NCBI GenBank assembly: GCA_963377175.1
Contig: CAUJNA010001507.1
Span: forward strand, 1-64,000
Reading direction: 5' to 3'
DNA length: 64,000 nt
DNA from: Effrenium voratum
Taxonomy: Eukaryota > Sar > Dinophyceae > Suessiales > Symbiodiniaceae
In this document: piece after piece, positions 40,195 to 50,868 of the stretch
Numbering within the stretch: position 1 is the first letter of the stretch
How the letters are laid out: the number at the start of each line of letters is the position of its first letter
Notes under the pieces: generated by a model
What the model was told of the DNA's origin: nothing
Seen by the model: only the letters and a program-made list of their open reading frames with translations
Database searches by the model: none
Made by a program: the position numbers and the translations under genes

Positions 40195-40606
40195 CGTGTG
40201 TGTATATATATATATGTATATATGGATATGTGTATATGTGTATAAGTGTATATATGTATATACGCATATACGTATATGTGTATATATGTATATATGTATA
40301 TACGTATATGTGTATATGTGTATGTGTGTATATATGTATATATGTATAAATGTATATATGTATACATGCCTGTATGTATATGTGTGCATACGTATATGCG
40401 TATATACGTATATATGTGTATCTGTATATCTGTATATCTGTATATATGTATATATGTATATATGTATATATGTATATATGTATATATGCTTGTATGTATA
40501 TGTGTGCATATATGTACATATGTCTATACATGCATATCAATATATATATATATATATATATGTGTGTGCATGCATATATATATATATACATATGCATATA
40601 TACGCA
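40195..40606 (+). repeat. TATA/TATG microsatellite block
   Basis: About 410 bases of TATATG, TGTATATA and TACGTATA words ending in (TA)n. Open in several frames on both strands as Tyr/Ile/Val-Cys runs (up to 185 codons), which are artefacts. Confidence 0.85.
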
Positions 40607-40609
40607 TGC

Positions 40610-41480
40610 CACCCGCCATGTCCCTATGCAGTTCACCGATTCCCGCGCCTCATCAGCACTGATGCTCCTCAACGCTTGGTCCAATGGTCCAACCCAAGCC
40701 ACGCCCTACCCGCAAGCACTGTGATATGTCCACTAGGCCTTGTCTTGCAATAAAACCCGTGGCTTGTCTATGGCTTCCCTTTGAAAGCAACCTAGAAGGG
40801 AGTCCCTCCAAACCGACATACCTACTTCTCTGATACCAGGGCTGTTCCACATGCAGAGTTGGCCACTCTGATTTTCCATGTCGATTGCAAAGCTGCCAAG
40901 GGGGCCAAATCCTGTCAAAGCCCAAGGTAAGAATCTTGCGGATTGCCTTCGAAGAGCCCATGTTGGGAAGATCCAGGTCTATAGAAATCAGGATCCAAAA
41001 AGCCGCTCGTTTCTCTGGGAAAGAGTAGGTTTTGGCTGATGTTGAAGATACTCCTTGGGCAACTTGCCCATTCAAACACAAAGCAAACACAAGGTGCACC
41101 TGGGGTGGATAAAACCGGATTTGAATACTGGGATAAACCAAACTGGTGCAGGAGTTTTCCTGGAAACGCCGTGGATTGAGGGAGCAACGAGCTCAAATGA
41201 ACAATATCAAGATGACGAAAATGGTCAAACTCATAATTTCTCACTCAGCGTCCCACCCGAAGTTAGTTAGCCTGAATGCGAACTATGTCCACAGAAATTC
41301 CAACGCGTGGCCCAAGAAACCTGCCAGGCGAACCAACAAATCTTCGCTGTCACAAGCTTATTTCGCCAGGACGCGGAGGATTGGGTGGGCAGAACTCCCT
41401 CAGTGAGATCTCCAGGGCCCCATGGTCCATCCATGCTTGATCGGGATATAGAAAGCCCATGGGCCAAGCAGCTGGGGTTG
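40610..41480. other. No gene recognised
   Basis: A 162-codon minus frame (40,653-41,141) has no third-position bias. A family I/J-like CTGGTGCAGGAG word is near 41,144. Confidence 0.3.
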
Positions 41481-41488
41481 AAGTACAA

Positions 41489-41618
41489 TTCCAGGGGTAC
41501 AGTCCAACCATTCTTTCCAGGGATCCTTTTTTTTTCAGGAAACCATCAAACATGCAGGGAAGCCGCTGGTGATTGAAAAGAACGATGGTTGAAAAGAATG
41601 GGGAATCAACCCCTAGAA
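41489..41618. mobile_element. Family G element, copy 4 (inverted)
   Basis: TTCCAGGGGTACAGTCC to GGAATCAACCCCTAGAA, flanked by CAA on both sides (3-bp duplication). 130 bp. Confidence 0.7.
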
Positions 41619-41699
41619 CAATAGGAATTGGGAGCCCCAAAATGGATTTCGGTATCCTTTTGGTGTCCCTTTTGCTCACTTCCGATCGAGTGGATTGCC

Positions 41700-41770
41700 A
41701 AACTTGTTGCTTGCCACTAAAATGGTCCAAGCCCAAACAGGATAAAGTCCAGGAACTCAGGGAGTGAGCT
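41700..41770. repeat. Family A copy
   Basis: TTGCCACTAAAATGGTCC, then AAAGTCCAGGAACTCAGGG and AGTGAG. Confidence 0.5.
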
Positions 41771-42287
41771 TATATGTAAACCATCCCAAAGAGGGTGCCA
41801 TCCGCATTAAAAAAAAAAAAAAACGAGCCACCCATATCCCTTGAGCCCCCGGTTTTCCCCATGTCCACGTATGGGGCGGCAAAATCACCTATCCCATGAT
41901 ACCCCAAAATTAACCTTGTCTTCCATGTGCAGTTTCGTCCCGTTGAGAAAATATGTCTAGTGAAATCGATTCCCTTAAAAACCAACAGGGGAAATTGTGC
42001 ACGGGTAGATCTCCCTCTACAATAAGACCGTACCACATGGCTGTGTGCTTAACGGACCCACTTCGGTCTTCGTGTTGATCTCCTAAGCCACCAAGAAGGT
42101 ACCCCCAAGAAAAAAGGTACCCCCCCGAACAAGAGATACCAACAAAAAATACAAATAAAAAAGAACAACAAACGTACCCCCATGTACCCCCCAACAAGAC
42201 CCCACGAAAAATCAGGGGAAACCCAAGGGATCGAATTTCACCCCCAAAGCCCGGGGCGGCTTCCGCGCGCGTTTCTTCCGTCCTCAC

Positions 42288-42338
42288 GGCCTTCACCACA
42301 TTGTCCACCTGGCTGGCCGCCCGCGCCGCGCGGTCCAC
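42288..42338 (-). CDS. Candidate exon, 17 codons (gene A)
   Basis: Minus strand CACATTTCCACCTCCGAG|G to GCC|GTGAGG. VDRAARAASQVDNVVKA with nearly every third position G or C. Phase 0 at both ends, so it joins 38,998-39,047 directly. Ala/Val-rich helix with heptad-like spacing. A (GC)n run lies 25-55 bases before it. Confidence 0.45.
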
Positions 42339-42358
42339 CTCGGAGGTGGAAATGTGTG

Positions 42359-42395
42359 GCGCGCGCTCGGCGGGCGCGCGCGCGCGCGCCGAGGT
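42359..42395. repeat. Alternating GC tract
   Basis: GCGCGCTCGGCGGGCGCGCG followed by further CG dinucleotides; a potential Z-DNA former just upstream (minus sense) of a candidate exon. Confidence 0.65.
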
Positions 42396-42424
42396 TTTTT
42401 GTTTTTTTTTTGGCTTTGGCCTGA

Positions 42425-42600
42425 GCCCAAGGGCGCCATGTGGGGTTTTGGTGTACTTTGATTGACCTTGGCTTGAGTGTAAGGGCGCCATGTGGGCTTT
42501 TGGTGAACTTTGATTGACCTTCCAGCCAAACCTTTTTGAACCTGAGCAGATTTTGTGGGATTGGCGTCACAGGCCCAAGGGCGCCGTGTGGGTATGGCTC
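42425..42600 (-). repeat. 52-bp tandem repeat
   Basis: AAGGGCGCCATGTGGG, TTTTGGTGAACTTTG and ATTGACCTT recur at 42,430 and 42,482, with a third partial GGGCGCCGTGTGGG at 42,579. GGTGAACTTTGATT reappears at 42,856. Confidence 0.6.
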
Positions 42601-42745
42601 AAATTTAAAGAGCTACGGTTACGGAAAGGGGGGGGGTTGGTGATGGGGGGATGGAGGGCGATGGGGGGGATGGGGGGGGATGGGGGTACACAGGTTTTAG
42701 TCTTTGGTTCCATTTACCAAGGTGCCATTTTGGTATTTTTCTTTG
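42588..42745 (-). mobile_element. Family B element, expanded
   Basis: GGGTATGGCTCAAATTTAAA, a G-rich GATGGGGG insertion (42,625-42,685), then CAGGTTTTAGTC and TTGGTTCCATTTACC, the inverted family core, and CATTTTGG. The right end is degraded. Confidence 0.5.
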
Positions 42746-42754
42746 TGGACACTG

Positions 42755-42860
42755 GAAGGGGAGCAAACATTTAAATCTGAGCAGATTTTGTGGGGATGTG
42801 CCACAAAATCACAATAAGCGAAAATGTGAGATGTTTCCCAACAACAACCATGTTTTGGTG
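42755..42860 (+). repeat. Family P repeat, copy 2
   Basis: GGAAGGGGAGCAAACATTTA, GAGCAGATTTTGTGGGG, ATGTTTCCCAACAACAACC. Confidence 0.5.
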
Positions 42861-43047
42861 AACTTTGATTTACCTTCCCTCGAGAAGAGGTTCAAATCCA
42901 AATCCAAACCAACTAGGGGTTGCCTCGTATACTCCCCCAGCCTTTTCACGTGGAACCTGACGTTCGGGACCTGGTCCCTGTGAAAGCATGTCCAAACCAG
43001 GACCCCCTGAACGTCAGGTGCAATGTTCATTGGTGGGAGGGTGACTG

Positions 43048-43735
43048 GGCTGTCCGATTTCTGATGCCCTGCTAAAAGTGAATCCCTTGTTGCTGAAATT
43101 CGGAAATGAAGCACTAAACAATAAAAAGAACTAAAAACCTAAGGGGATGGTTGGGAACCACTAAGTTCAGAGAGGGCCCCTTGAGGGAAAAGGGAAAAAC
43201 CCTCAAAAGAGAGGACTAAGGCAGTTGAACAGCTGTTGAGTCCGATCCCAAAGAATCAAGGGTGGGGCGATTCAGCCCCTCTCTCTCCTTCTCTCTCCAC
43301 ACAAGGAACATAGGACCCAATTATGTGTCCCCCAGGGTTTCCCGCAAACGAACAGGGCCCCCTAATAATAAAGATGTGTTTTCTTTTTCTTTTTCCGGGG
43401 GACCAGCTTATTGTTAGGGGGACCGTTTTAATATCAGGGCAACAGGACTAAACCTTCAACTAATCTACTTGGCTTCAGGGCTGCTTGTTTAAACAGATCT
43501 TGCCCAAATTTCGGGGCCTTTTCAAAGGTGGTGTTTTTTCACTAGTTGGGCTACAACCTCTCAGAAAAACCCGAAATACTCTATTGTCTTAAGGCTGAGG
43601 GCGGGCTGAGGGTGTTTAGAAGTTCTTCATGGGTAAAGGTCGGCTTGCCAGTTTCGGGGGTAAACTTTGAGCCATAAGAAACAAGAAAACAACGGACCCC
43701 CAAACAACTCGGGATCCCAACAAAAGCTCGGGATC
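43048..43735. repeat. Family D copy, then unassigned sequence
   Basis: GGGCTGTCCGATTTC, GCCCTGCTAAAAGTG and GGGGATGGTTGGGAACC (43,048-43,165) are a diverged family D. Beyond it, a family S-like CGGACCCCC...GATCCC piece lies at 43,695-43,740. A C run and A run occupy 43,746-43,800. Confidence 0.4.
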
Positions 43736-43875
43736 GACAACTTTGACCCCCACCCCCCCCCCACCCCCCCCCCCAAAAAAAACAAAAAAACAAAAAAAGG
43801 AAGCAACACACACACACAAGAAAAAGAGATTAGAAAAAAAGGGGACGGCGCCGGGGGCGTTCTCTTCGCATAAGC

Positions 43876-43925
43876 CTCCCGGCCCAGCCGGGAATGCGCC
43901 GCAGGCCCAGCTCGCACAGCAGCGC
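43876..43925 (-). CDS. Candidate exon, 16 codons (gene A)
   Basis: Minus strand CCGTCGGTCGAATCCCAG|G, donor GAG|GCTTAT (GC class). Frame ALLCELGLRRIPGWAG has over 90 percent GC at third positions and follows in phase from 45,172-45,229. A rival frame (AVRAGPAAHSRLGRE) would instead fit 42,288-42,338; both cannot be right without another exon. Confidence 0.4.
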
Positions 43926-44109
43926 CTGGGATTCGACCGACGGATCGCTCCCCGCTCCGACGAATCCTTCGCCGTACGAAGGGGAGCTTCATATGGCGGG
44001 GTCGAAAATATGTACCCCAACATATGAGGGGTCCTAACTCTTAGAGGATAAAGAGGAAATAAGTAAAGGATCAGCAAAACCAGGTCCTATCTACCCAGGG
44101 ACTCAAAAT

Positions 44110-44290
44110 GCTCCTCAAATGGCTGTGGAAACGTCAAAAATAAGGTACCCCCAAATGGGTTGCCCTGGGAAGTGGAAACATGGACCAAAACTTGCGGTCC
44201 AATTCCTGGTGGTTTAATTTTGACCCATCACCCGGGTAGATAAAGGTAAAATAATAATCCCGGCAATCAATGTCGGCCGCCTTTAAATAG
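44110..44290 (+). repeat. Family B element and family H fragment
   Basis: GGCTGTGGAAACGTCAAAAA, GGGAAGTGGAAACATGG, CCAAAACTTGCGG, TTTTGACCCATCACCC; then GGGTAGATAAAGG and TGTCGGCCGCCTTTAAA (family H). Confidence 0.5.
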
Positions 44291-44532
44291 AGAGTTAGGA
44301 GCCCTCTAAGGGAATGACCCAGGGGCCCGGGTGTTGGATTCGAATGCAGCGGTTTTGGGGGGATTCCCAAAAGAAGGAAACCAGAAGAGGTTTCTGGGTA
44401 GCTTGCCCTCTCACACAGAATTCCCTCAGATCTCGATCTCCAGGCAATCCGCATGGTCCATCCATGTATCGGGCTATAGAAAGCCCAGAAAAAAAAGACC
44501 GAAACAGCTGGGCTTGAAGTGCAATTTTCAAA

Positions 44533-44657
44533 TTCCAGTCTTTCCAGGGATTATTCTTTTCTTTTAGAAAACCACCGGAAAAAACCTGGGAAAACAGCGA
44601 GCGGTTTTTTTTTGGAAATGACGGTGGTTGAAAAGAATGGGGAATCAACCCCTAGAA
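44533..44657. mobile_element. Family G element, copy 5 (inverted)
   Basis: TTCCAGTCTTTCCAGGG to GGAATCAACCCCTAGAA with GGTTGAAAAGAATGGGG. No clear duplication. A family M piece is at 44,770-44,840. Confidence 0.55.
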
Positions 44658-45171
44658 CCCCAGCAAAAGCCGAGGTGTTGTTTTTTGCCGGGTGCGTGGA
44701 AAACAAAGGGGGACCCCAAGCAAAAAATAAACGAGAAGGGGAGCTCAGTAGGGGCCCTGAGAAATGGAATGATATTGAAATGAACCATGTAAGGGAAGCC
44801 TGGGTTCATTCCCTCATCCCTATCGCACCGGCAAGTCATGGGGAGTGTGGATCTCTGCGGTTGGCTTATTGGATCTGTCACCTGGTGGATCTCCGCTTTT
44901 GTGGTTTGGGATCTCCCCCGTTGCTTGGTGGCTCTTTTTCCTGGATCTGTGTGTTTTCTTTCGTTCACCCTTGTGGATATGTATTTGTGTTGATTTTGTT
45001 TAACAAAAAAAAAACGTGCCAATGCTTTGTTGGATTGTTGTGGATTTCTTTGTGAATCTTGCTTGTTCTTTTTTCCGGATGCCTGGTCCCTTAGTACTCT
45101 TGTATCATTTCATCCGCTCCACATTTCTCAGGGTCCTTCGACCATATCGCGGGGATCCTGGGCTTGATCAC

Positions 45172-45229
45172 CTCCGGTTCCTCCAGTTCCGCCGGCACCG
45201 ACAAAGCCCCGCTTCCGCTTTGCCCGAGG
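45172..45229 (-). CDS. Candidate exon, 19 codons (gene A)
   Basis: Minus strand acceptor preceded by CTGCCTTCTGCTTCCCATTT, among the best tracts in the window; donor GAG|GTGATC. Frame LGQSGSGALSVPAELEEPE; GC-rich third positions. If the donor is not used, the frame runs a further 27 codons to TAA at 45,089 (VIKPRIPAIWSKDPEK), an alternative terminal exon. Phase 1 in, 0 out. Confidence 0.45.
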
Positions 45230-45261
45230 CTCGAAGGCCCAAAATGGGAAGCAGAAGGCAG

Positions 45262-45370
45262 ATGGCTGTGGCTCACAAAACCGGAATACCGAAATGGCGT
45301 GCCCTGGGTGGAAACATGGGTACCAAAACCTGCGGTTTGCCCCGATCGTTTAATTTTGAGCCACACCCAA
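45262..45370 (+). mobile_element. Family B element
   Basis: GGCTGTGGCTCACAAAACC to TTTTGAGCCACACCC; core GGAAACATGGGTACC and CTGCGGTTTGCCCCGATC matches 6.9-7.0 kb almost exactly. Flanks AGAT/AAAT. It begins 33 bases upstream (minus sense) of exon 45,172-45,229. Confidence 0.65.
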
Positions 45371-46295
45371 ATCGAGATAAACGGCGGCTGTGGATGTGGA
45401 CCGGGGCCATGGGGGTCTTGAGTTCAACCCAGACTTCCGCTCGCCCCACTTCAACCGCCGAACACCGAGAAGCAGCCCCCACTCCACCAAAAAAAAAACA
45501 GGCCACACCAAGAAGAAGCCCCTGAGGCTCGCACGTTGCAGAAGGAGAGGCAGTTGTGATGAATCAGATCGTAGTCACCTCCCTGCCTCGGTCGGGTTGA
45601 GCCAAATTGAATTCGCCTGGATCCATTCACCCATATTCGCCCTAATCGATCCGCAGGTTGCTAAAATCGAAAGGAAACAGAAGGACTTCCCAACCCGTTG
45701 CCCAGTGGCCACGTGGAAGGCCTGATAAGTGGTCCGAATGAGTGCTGCTCCGAAATGGCTAGAGATTCGCAAACAGCTTCTACCCAAAGCTTGGTCGTCT
45801 TTTAACGGATAGACACTGCCAACTCAAACCCTCAACTGGGAGTCCGCTCTTAGAAAAAAGAATCGGTTCACCCAGGATGCTCTTTCTTTCTCGAAAGAGG
45901 GCATCTCATCCGGAAAAGGGGTTTGTACCGGCGGGAACATGAGAAAACATCACGTCTGAAGCGTGAATCCCAGAGCACTCAGTCTTTGTGGGCAGGGCCC
46001 CCCTTCACAATTCAGCTTCCTTGCAGGATTCATCAACTTGTCAGACTCTTAGCCAGGTTGCCCCCAAACAGTGAAAGAGTCCATTTACTTCACGTGGGAC
46101 GCTCTTTTTAAGAGAGGTTCCTGAACTCCAGGGCTAACCATCGATTGACGTGTCTTCACTTTTCAGTTTTCCCATCACCAAAGTGGACAGACTACAGCAT
46201 TGCGGCTCGGACTTGTGGTTTGGAAGTGTCCCTGGGGGCACCCAGTAACCCAAGGATTTCTTTCGGGACGGTGTTTTTTTCTGTTATTCCGCTTC
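45371..46295. other. No gene recognised
   Basis: Plus frame 45,390-45,725 is long but unbiased. No element found before the satellite. Confidence 0.3.
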
Positions 46296-49200
46296 TTCCG
46301 TTTCTTTTGTTGTTGTTCTTTTGTTTGTTTCTTCCGGTTCTTTTATTATTGTTCTTTTGTTTTTGTGTCTTCCGTTTCTTTTATTATTGTTCTTTTGTTT
46401 GTTTCTTCCGGTTCTTTTTTTGTTGTTCTTTTGTTTGTTTCTTCCGGTTCTTTTATTATTGTTCTTTTGTTTTTGTGTCTTCCGTTTCTTTTTTGTTGTT
46501 CTTTTGTTTGTTTCTTCCGGTTCTTTTATTCTTGTTCTTTTGTTTTTGTGTCTTCCGTTTCTTTTATTATTGTTCTTTTGTTTGTTTCTTCCGTTTCTTT
46601 TATTATTGTTCTTTTGTTTTTGTGTCTTCCGTTTCTTTTATTATTGTTTGTTTTTGTGTCTTCCGTTTCTTTTATTGTTGTTCTTTTGTTTTTGTGTCTT
46701 CCGTTTCTTTTATTATTGTTTTGTTTTTGTGTCTTCCGTTTCTTTTATTATTGTTCTTTTGTTTGTTTCTTCCGTTTCTTTTATTATTGTTCTTTTGTTT
46801 TTGTGTCTTCCGTTTCTTTTATTATTGTTCTTTTGTTTTTGTGTCTTCCGTTTCTTTTATTATTGTTTTGTTTTTGTGTCTTCCGTTTCTTTTTTTATCG
46901 TTCTTTTGTTTTTGTGTCTTCCGTTTCTTTTTTTGTTGTTCTTTTGTTTGTTTCTTCCGGTTCTTTTATTATTGTTCTTTTGTTTTTGTGTCTTCCGTTT
47001 CTTTTATTATTGTTCTTTTGTTTTTGTGTCTTCCGTGTCTTTTATTATTGTTCTTTTGTTTTTGTGTCTTCCGTTTCTTTTATTATTGTTCTTTTGTTTT
47101 TGTGTCTTCCGTTTCTTTTATTATTGTTTTGTTTTTGTGTCTTCCGTTTCTTTTATTATTGTTCTATTGTTTGTTTCTTCAGTTTATTTTATGATTGTTC
47201 TTTTGTTTTTGTGTCTTCCGTTTTCTTTTTTTTTTGTTCTTTTGTTTTTTGTGTCTTCGTTTCTTTTATTATTGTATGTTTTTGTAGTCTTCCGTATTTT
47301 TATTATTGTTCTTTTGTTTTTGTGTCTTCCGTTTCTTTTATTATTGTTCTTTTGTTTGTTTCTTCCGGTTCTTTTATTATTGTTCTTCTGTTTTTGTGTC
47401 TTCCGTTTCTTTTATTATTGTTCTTTTGTTTGTGTCTTCCGTTTCTTTTATTATTGTTCTTTTGTTTTTGTGTCTTCCGATTCTTTTATTATTGTTCTTT
47501 TGTTTTTGTGTCTTCCGTTTCTTTTATTATTGTTCTTTTGTTTTTGTGTCTTCCGTTTCTTTTATTATTGTTCTTTTGTTTTTGTGTCTTCCGTTTCGTT
47601 TGTTTTTGTTTGTCCGTGTTTGTGTCTTCCGTTTCTTTTATTATTGTTCTTTTGTTTTTGTGTCTTCCGTTTCTTTTATTATTGTTCTTTTGTTTGTTTC
47701 TTCCGGTTCTTTTATTATTGTTCTTCTGTTTTTGTGTCTTCCGTTTCTTTTATTATTGTTCTTTTGTTTGTGTCTTCCGTTTCTTTTATTATTGTTCTTT
47801 TGTTTTTGTGTCTTCCGATTCTTTTATTATTGTTCTTTTGTTTTTGTGTCTTCCGTTTCTTTTATTATTGTTCTTTTGTTTTTGTGTCTTCCGTTTCTTT
47901 TATTATTGTTCTTTTGTTTTTGTGTCTTCCGTTTCGTTTGTTTTTGTTTGTCCGTGTTTGTGTCTTCCGTTTCTTGTATTTATTGTTATTTTGTTTTGTG
48001 TCTTCGTTCTTTTATTATTGTTCTTTTGTTTTTGTGTCTTCCGTTTCTTTTTTTGTTGTTCTTTTGTTTGTTTCTTCCGGTTCTTTTATTATTGTTCTTT
48101 TGTTTTTGTGTCTTCCGTTTCTTTTATTATTGTTATTTTGCTTGTTTCTTCCGTTTCTTTTATTATTGTTCTTTTGTTTTTGTGTCTTCCGTTTCTTTTA
48201 TTATTGTTCTTTTGTTTTTGTGTCTTCCGTTTCTTTTATTATTGTTCTTTTGTTTTTGTGTCTTCCGTTTCGATTGTTTTTGTTTGTCCGTTTTTGTGTC
48301 TTCCGTTTCTTTTATTATTGTTCTTTTGTTTTTGTCTTCCGTTTCTTTTATTATTGTTCTTTTGCTTTTGTGTCTTCCGTTTCTTTTATTATTGTTCTTT
48401 TGCTTTTGTGTCTTCCGTTTCTTTTATTATTGTTCTTTTGTTTTTGTGTCTTCCGTTTCTTTTATTATTGTTCTTTTGTTTTTGTGTCTTCCGTTTCTTT
48501 TATTATTGTTCTTTTGTTTTTGTGTCTTCCGTTTCTTTTATTGTTGTTCTTTTGTTTTTGTGTCTTCCGTTTCTTTTATTATTGTTCTTTTGTTTTTGTG
48601 TCTTCCGCTTCGTTTGTTTTTGTTTGTCCGTTTTTGTGTCTTCCGCTTCTTTTATTATTGTTCTTTTGTTTTTGTGTCTTCCGTTTCTTTTATCATTGTT
48701 CTTTTGTTTTTGTGTCTTCCGTTTCTTTTATTATTGTTCTTTTGCTTTTGTGTCGTCCGTTTCTTTTATTATTGTTCTTTTGTTTTTGTGTCTTCCGTTT
48801 CGTTTGTTTTTGTTTGTCCGTTTTTGTGTCTTCCGTTTCTTTTATTATTGTTCTTTTGTTTTTGTGTCTTCCGTTTCTTTTATTATTGTTCTTTTGTTTT
48901 TGTGTCTTCCGTTTCTTTTATTATTGTTCTTTTGTTTTTGTGTCTTCCGCTTCGTTTGTTTTTGTTTGTCCGTTTTTGTGTCTTCCGCTTCTTTTATTAT
49001 TGTTCTTTTGTTTTTGTGTCTTCCGTTTCTTTTATCATTGTTCTTTTGTTTTTGTGTCTTCCGTTTCTTTTATTATTGTTCTTTTGCTTTTGTGTCGTCC
49101 GTTTCTTTTATTATTGTTCTTTTGTTTTTGTGTCTTCCGTTTCGTTTGTTTTTGTTTGTCCGTTTTTGTGTCTTCCGTTTCTTTTATTATTGTTCTTTTG

Positions 49201-50278
49201 TTTTTGTGTCTTCCGTTTCTTTTATTATTGTTCTTTTGTTTTTGTGTCTTCCGTTTCGTTTGTTTTTGTTTGTCCGTTTTTGTTTGTCTTCGTTTCTATA
49301 CATTATTGTTCTTTTGTTTTTGTTGTCTTCCGTCTAGTTTCTTTTATTATTGTTCTTTTGTTTTTGTGTCTTCCGTTTCTTTTATTATTGTTCTTTTGTT
49401 TGTTTCTTCCGGTTCTTTTATTATTGTTCTTCTGTTTTTGTGTCTTCCGTTTCTTTTATTATTGTTCTTTTGTTTGTGTCTTCCGTTTCTTTTATTATTG
49501 TTCTTTTGTTTTTGTGTCTTCCGATTCTTTTATTATTGTTCTTTTGTTTTTGTGTCTTCCGTTTCTTTTATTATTGTTCTTTTGTTTTTGTGTCTTCCGT
49601 TTCTTTTATTATTGTTCTTTTGTTTTTGTGTCTTCCGTTTCGTTTGTTTTTGTTTGTCCGTGTTTGTGTCTTCCGTTTCTTTTATTATTGTTCTTTTGTT
49701 TTTGTGTCTTCCGTTTTTTTCTTTTTATTGTTGTTCTTTTGTTTTTGTGTCTTCCGTTTCTTTTATTATTGTTCTTTTTTTTTGTGGTTTCCGTTTTTTT
49801 ATTATTTTCTTTTGTTTTTGTGTCTTCCGTTTCTTTTATTATTGTTCTTTTGTTTTTGTGTCTTCCGTTTCTTTTATTATTGTTCTTTTGTTTTTGTGTC
49901 TTCCGCTTCGTTTGTTTTTGTTTGTCCGTTTTTGTGTCTTCCGCTTCTTTTATTATTGTTCTTTTGTTTTTGTGTCTTCCGTTTCTTTTATCATTGTTCT
50001 TTTGTTTTTGTGTCTTCCGTTTCTTTTATTATTGTTCTTTTGCTTTTGTGTCGTCCGTTTCTTTTATTATTGTTCTTTTGTTTTTGTGTCTTCCGTTTCG
50101 TTTGTTTTTGTTTGTCCGTTTTTGTGTCTTCCGTTTCTTTTATTATTGTTCTTTTGTTTTTGTGTCGTCCGTTTCTTTTATTATTGTTCTTTTGTTTTTG
50201 TGTCTTCCGTTTCGTTTGTTTTTGTTTGTCCGTTTTTGTGTCTTCCGTTTCGTTTGTTTTTGTTTGTCCGTTTTTGGC
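46296..50278 (+). repeat. 38-bp satellite array, about 100 units
   Basis: Consensus unit is TTCTTTTGTTTTTGTGTC joined to TTCCGTTTCTTTTATTATTG. Common variants: a shorter TTTGTTTGTTTCTTCCGG form in the first kilobase, and CGTTTGTTTTTGTTTGTCCG insertions later. Longer blocks are themselves repeated: about 47,350-47,640, 47,690-47,960 and 49,385-49,670 are near-identical, as are 48,600-48,830, 48,945-49,170 and 49,905-50,130. No stop codon in any plus frame within consensus units, so frames of 1,045, 1,340 and 1,010 codons overlap. They encode only Phe/Leu/Val/Cys/Ser runs and are not genes. Confidence 0.9.
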
Positions 50279-50282
50279 GGTT

Positions 50283-50334
50283 CGCCGTGTGCATCGCCGA
50301 CGACGGGGCCCCCGCCCTATCCGGGGATATGTGT
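50283..50334 (-). CDS. Candidate exon abutting the satellite (gene A)
   Basis: Minus strand CTGGTTTCCTTCCCCTCATT then TCAG is a near-perfect acceptor. One frame (ISPDRAGAPSSAMHTANR) has about 80 percent GC at third positions, then the sequence passes straight into the satellite. No GT occurs for a long way into the array, so the donor would have to be GC (CACACG|GCGAAC) or GA. Low-end boundary uncertain. Confidence 0.35.
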
Positions 50335-50490
50335 CTGAAATGAGGGGAAGGAAACCAGAAGGGAGCCCGCTTTACAAGCATGGTCAAAATGTATCCGTGA
50401 CAGGGAGGGCTGGAGGGCTTCTGGATTGCGCAGGTAGGTCCAACTGGAGGTTCAGGTCCTTCGCTTTTTCCGGGTTCTTCAACGCTTGAC

Positions 50491-50537
50491 CAGGTCCTCC
50501 AGTCGGGAACTCCCACTGAGGCGCGCCAGATCGCTTT
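50491..50537 (-). CDS. Candidate exon, 15 codons (gene A)
   Basis: Minus strand TTTGAACTATCTTTGGCAG acceptor and CTG|GTCAAG donor. Two frames are plausible; SDLARLSGSSRLEDL (two leading bases) exactly completes the codon left by 50,869-50,934. Separated from it by a 331-base intron. Confidence 0.4.
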
Positions 50538-50574
50538 CTGCCAAAGATAGTTCAAACCCAGAGCGCAGCTCCAG

Positions 50575-50860
50575 ATTCTCCTTTTGGGCTTCCCCTTTTC
50601 ACTCTATCCAAGATGTCCCTTTTTCACTCTCCTGTTGGGCTTCCCCTATTCTCCAGATGTCCCTTTTTCAGCTGAGCCCAACTGGCTTCCCATTTAGGGC
50701 CTCAAACCAATCCAATCCAAACCACCCTGTTCCGTTTTCAGGATCCCTTGCTGACAGTCAAGCAGTTTAGTGGAAACTACCACTAAACCAAACCAAGAAG
50801 CTCACAAAAACCTTTCCGGAGCCGGATGGCTGCTTGACCCACCAAGAGTTCAAGAGTTCG
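50575..50860 (+). repeat. TTGGGCTTCCCC repeat and family D copy
   Basis: TTTTGGGCTTCCCCTTTTC and AAGATGTCCCTTTTTCA recur twice at 50,580-50,680. Family D follows: GGATCCCTTGCTGACAG, AACTACCACTAAACC, GGAGCCGGATGGCTGC (50,737-50,860), ending just before the next exon. Confidence 0.45.
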
Positions 50861-50868
50861 AGGCTTAC

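Noticed and set aside
40145..40753. Tyr/Ile/Val/Cys-rich frames up to 185 codons on both strands
   Set aside because: Translation of a TATATG microsatellite.
46145..50489. Five giant plus-strand frames of 349 to 1,340 codons resembling polytopic membrane proteins
   Set aside because: They overlap in all three frames and arise only because a 38-bp satellite unit lacks stop codons. No start context, domain or codon bias.
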